Positions 34,451-37,746 of a stretch of 37,746 nt of DNA are shown in pieces. The notes beneath the pieces were generated by a model. That model saw only the letters and a list, made by a program, of their open reading frames with translations. It was not told the DNA's origin and ran no database searches. Position 1 is the first letter of the stretch. Each line of letters starts with the position of its first letter. The stretch is from Cryphonectria parasitica EP155 (Eukaryota > Ascomycota > Sordariomycetes > Diaporthales > Cryphonectriaceae). Where the stretch lies: the NCBI RefSeq assembly GCF_011745365.1, contig NW_024468922.1, positions 1 through 37,746 of the forward strand. Reading direction: 5' to 3'. The position numbers and the translations under genes were made by a program.

Positions 34451-34649
34451 TATTTAATAACCTCTTTCTTAGTTTACCTTGCTTTTCAATTTATTCTTCA
34501 TATAATAACTTCTTCTTCTATCAATCTTTCCTTATTCAGCTCTGCAATATACTCAAGATATCTCGAATTATTACTAATGCTGTTTTCTCTTTATAAATAA
34601 ACACTGCTCTTCAAGAGATTAATAAGATCTAAATCTAATTTTCTTCTTT

Positions 34650-35790
34650 AATTCCTCTTTCTTAGAGCAGCAATTACTACTAGCTTAAAGATATCCATAT
34701 TAACTTTCTTAATATTATAAACTTCAATACTATTAAGAAAGATTTTAGCTTAATATATACTTCTTGGAATATTCAAGATAATATTATGTTTTGAAACAAC
34801 TTATTGCTAAGCTTTAGCTTTGCTGCTTATTTTATAAAGCTGAATAATAAGAATTCTATCAAACTAAATTCTATTATAATATATAAAGCTAATTAAAAGT
34901 TCTTTAGCAAATATCTTATTCGCATCTTCTTCCGCTCTAAGCAAGTAAATTCCCTTCTTATTCAGTTCTATAATCAGTATAATCTAATTCCTTGCAATTG
35001 CTGCTTCTATCAGTATATTACTGCTTGCATGCTTATACAGAAGCAGCAGATTAATATTAACTAGCTTTTTCTAGAATACATTTCAATAGAAAGCTTCTTT
35101 AATGAAAAGTATAGCAACTGCATTTATTATATAGAATCTGAATATAACTATACTAAAAACTTCTCTTATATTAAAAAGCGTAATATATAAGTAAGATTCT
35201 TATTCTGATATCTTTAATTAGATTTAAGCATATATTAATTATTATTCTTCTTGTAGTATTAGTATTTATTTTATTAATTCAGCTTTTAATATATAATTAA
35301 AATAGATTCTTAAATTAATTCTAATACTAATATTAAGCATATTATTAAAGCTTAATATAAGCTTATACAGAATAAAGATATTATATATAATTAGATTAAA
35401 TAAATTCTTCTTATATTAAAAAAGTAATATTCATAAAATATTATAAGTTTTATAATTAATTATAATTGCAATGCTTAGGAAGATTATTGCTAACTTTATT
35501 TATACAGATTAGCAAGAAGAGTACTGCTTCTTCTGCTCCCAAAAAGAGAATATCTGAGTCTGAATAAGCAGCTCTACAACTTATATCTTATAGCAAGAAT
35601 AAAAGCAAGAGCAAGGCTATAGTAGAATCTTGTATTAAGAAACGAGCTAAATCTATTCAATCTCAGAATTCTTTCTCTATTTTTGATAACGATTTTTCAG
35701 TAGATAATATGAATAATATAGATTTAAATAAAATGAGAAGAGAGCTATCAGATAATATTTATAAATATTCTAATAATAAGAATAATATAT
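34650..35790 (+). pseudogene. Element X antisense ORF region with paired C-x2-C-x7-C
   Basis: On the plus strand, antisense to the other X ORFs, one frame carries two motifs: C-N-C-C-F-Y-Q-Y-I-T-A-C (34993-35028, C-x2-C-x7-C) and Y-S-N-C-I-Y-Y-I-E-S-E-Y (35110-35145), which is the same spacing with two Cys turned to Tyr. A second, almost unbroken frame follows at about 35478-35790 (one stop in about 100 codons), Ser/Lys-rich with APKKRISES and KSKSK and an acidic stretch FDNDF. An intron or indel would be needed to join them. The motif spacing is the same as in the antisense ORFs of family G. Function unknown. Confidence 0.4.
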
Positions 35791-36089
35791 AAAAGTAAGG
35801 AGTTTCTATAGATTGCAGTATTTCTTCAGCGCTCTGCATTTTTCATGCATTGCATTTCAATATACTGCAATTTTTTTGAATAATGAAAATAGCTTCAGAG
35901 CTAATTAATATGCTTTATGCTGAATACTTTGAAATTTTTAAATAGATTTATAGTATTCTGTAGCAAGTAGTAGCAGATGATACTTCATTTCTTCTTTTTC
36001 AGTAAAATATATAAGATAGAATAGAAAAAATGAAAAGAAAATATATTTTGTAAATAAAAAGGAAATATAAATAGAAAGAAATTAATTTT
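35791..36089. other. AT-rich stretch with no supported feature
   Basis: Between the plus ORF region and the minus ORF of element X. I see only short frames and A/T runs. It may hold the two 3' ends of the convergent ORFs. Confidence 0.4.
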
Positions 36090-37746
36090 TTCTATAAGCT
36101 AGAAATGCTAATTTAGTTAGAATTAGTATAAATATTCTACTTCTATCTACTTTTTCCTGTTCTTACTTTTCCTTCTTCGCTACTTATATGAAATATTCAC
36201 TATTATCAACTCCATTTCCATTCTCAGTATTATTATTTGCTTTAATTGCTAGATTAATAATTTCTAAATCAGAACTAGTTTAGCTAGATATAGAATTATA
36301 CTTAATAATATCTGGAATTCAGAATATAATATTATTGCTTAAATCTGCTTTCTGAATTTCAAGGATATTATTATCTGATTCTTCTTGCTAGAAAGTTCTT
36401 ATTGAATCTAGCTTTTCTACTAATAATTAGCTAGATTGAAGCTCGATATCTTCTTCTTAGAGCATAAGCATCTTGAGTTTCCAAATGCTATTTATATTTC
36501 ATATAAACTTTTTGAAATTAGTAATTAAATATATGCTTTTTAGCAGAATTCTATTTATAATCTTAAGCTTATAAATATATTTATTTAGAATCTAAGTAAT
36601 CAGATATGAATTCTTCTACTTATAAGAAATCTTAGTATTATATAAATAGCTTATTTTCCGAATATAATTATAAATAAGCATAAGATTTCTAATATTTAGT
36701 TAAGATTTTTATATTAAATTCTATATTTAACTTTTAGCTACAATCTTTTAATAGTATATCTAAATAGCTTTAATTGCTTTCTATATATTATCTTTCTTAG
36801 CTATAATTATTCTTAACTATATTTCAAATGCTTTCTAAGAGAATTGATCTTTAGTTTATATAAAAACTTTTTATATTAGGATTTCAGTTTCAATTGGAAT
36901 AAGCAGCTTTCAACTGAAAATTAAATAGAAGAAGCTATATTTATATAATTAGCAGATTATAATTCTTTTAATAAAGAATATAAGTTTTAAATACTGCTTT
37001 TATCTTTAGAATTAAATATTAGTTAGCTTAGTAAGAGCATTTGCTAAGAAAAAATAATTAGCTTCTACTTATTCTTAAATATAAGAATTATAATTAAAGA
37101 TTTGAATAAGCAGAATCTCAAGAGCTTTAATGATCTTAGCTATTTTAGCTTTATTTTCTAGTTCTCTATTAATAGTAATTTTGAGAGAGCATTCGAATAT
37201 AAGAATAATCTTCTTCAAAATAAACTTTCTTATTTTCGCAGCTATAGCTTTCTTAAGAAGTTTTGCAAATATATAGCTAGTTAGATTATAGCAAGCTTTT
37301 GTAAGATATCTGTAATTGCTATTCTTAGCTATATATTAAATATTAATGCTGATTCTTATAAAGAATTGATTTGAAAGAATCGGAATTATTTCTTTCTTTT
37401 ATATCTTTAAATCAAATTTTATATACTTCTTGCAACTTAAAATAGTATTAGCTATATTTATTCAGAAATCTTTTCAGTAGTAGAATTGCTTAATATAAGC
37501 TACTATAGAGTTTTGATCTCGATATTCAAACTTAGCATAATATTCTTTAATAATTCAGTAATAAAGATTAGAATTATTCATTATTCATTAGCATAAAAGT
37601 TTTATACTAGTACAGTGCTATAAAGCTTAATTAAATATTTAATATTTTAATACTTTCATTATAAAATTCTTATAATTCCTTTTAAAGAGTTTTAATAGAA
37701 TAATTCTATAGCATAAGAACTCTATATACTATTTTAACTATTCCAT
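36090..37746 (-). pseudogene. Element X ORF, internal part, function unknown
   Basis: A minus-strand frame enters from beyond the window (37746) and runs to about 36090 with RIP-type stops. Parts are Lys/Ile-rich (K-I-R-K-F-I-L-K-K near 37230). The 36480-36170 part is acidic and Asn/Ser-rich (E-N-G-N-G-V-D-N-S-E-Y), like a linker or tail. The plus frame over the same stretch is hydrophobic, as antisense shadows are elsewhere in the window. No domain recognised. It may be the 3' part of the large ORF at 3839-1. Confidence 0.4.

Larger units (their letters stand above)
31247..37746 (-). mobile_element. Element X (younger copy), 3' part
   Basis: Minus-strand end of the same kind of element as at 1-11783. 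It has a terminal repeat (31247-32025, holding a solo G LTR), an adjacent purine-rich tract, a minus ORF (about 33950-32150), a plus ORF region (about 34650-35790) and another minus ORF (from 37746 to about 36090). The inner part beyond 37746 is not seen. Because both ends join the two halves of the same G insertion, this X and the one at the window start are the same insertion or its duplicate. Confidence 0.65.

Noticed and set aside
34414..34596. 60-codon plus ORF in element X
   Set aside because: It overlaps the CT-rich promoter-like tract, is low-complexity Phe/Leu/Ser, and is not in the frame of the Cys motifs.
1..37746. Mitochondrial or bacterial origin because of the low GC
   Set aside because: Chromovirus retrotransposons with target duplications, RIP-type transitions and lack of any organelle or bacterial gene point to nuclear fungal repeat DNA.

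Overview
The window looks like a repeat-only stretch of a filamentous ascomycete (Pezizomycotina) genome. It is very AT-rich. Almost every reading frame is broken by TAA/TAG codons where CAA/CAG or TGG would be expected, and copies of the same repeat differ almost only by C-to-T and G-to-A changes. That is the signature of repeat-induced point mutation (RIP). I see no intact host gene, no rRNA or tRNA, no CRISPR array and no bacterial-type signal. The phylum is an inference from RIP plus fungal chromovirus-type retrotransposons.

Three element families are present. Family G is a Ty3/gypsy chromovirus of about 7.4 kb with roughly 446-bp LTRs. It encodes gag with a CCHC knuckle, then protease, RT, RNase H, integrase and chromodomain in the -1 frame, plus an antisense Cys-rich ORF next to the 3' LTR. 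Family X is an unclassified large element of at least 11 kb with 317-bp LTR-like ends. I recognise no RT or integrase in it, but it has several long RIP-broken reading frames. Family Y is a different, less mutated gypsy element with three CCHC knuckles, cut off inside RT.

Layout: 1-3936 and 11314-11783 are the 5' part of an X copy read on the minus strand. A complete G copy (G1, 3937-11313, TSD ATGAT) sits inside it. 11784-15643 is the 5' half of a minus-strand G (G-A). 15644-15728 is a scrap of an older X. 15733-18351 is Y. 18352-25827 is a full-length minus-strand G (G-B). 25828-27676 is older X. 27677-31246 is the 3' half of a minus-strand G (G-C). 31247-37746 is the 3' part of X, with a solo G LTR (TSD TCTTG) in its terminal repeat.

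The key structural result is that G-C and G-A are two halves of one insertion: shared TSD TTAGA, both LTRs 446 bp with the same U3 type, and split by X at a shared CTAG. Yet the left half lies to the right of the right half. Between them, G-B has mismatched flanks (ACTGC and AGTAT) and two different U3 types in its LTRs. Both facts follow if G-B is the joint of an unequal crossover between two G copies. That event would have made a tandem duplication, or a circle, of more than about 38 kb. Insertion order: old X; then G-A/C, Y and the G copies in it; then new X into G-A/C; then G1 and the solo LTR into new X; then or in between, the recombination.
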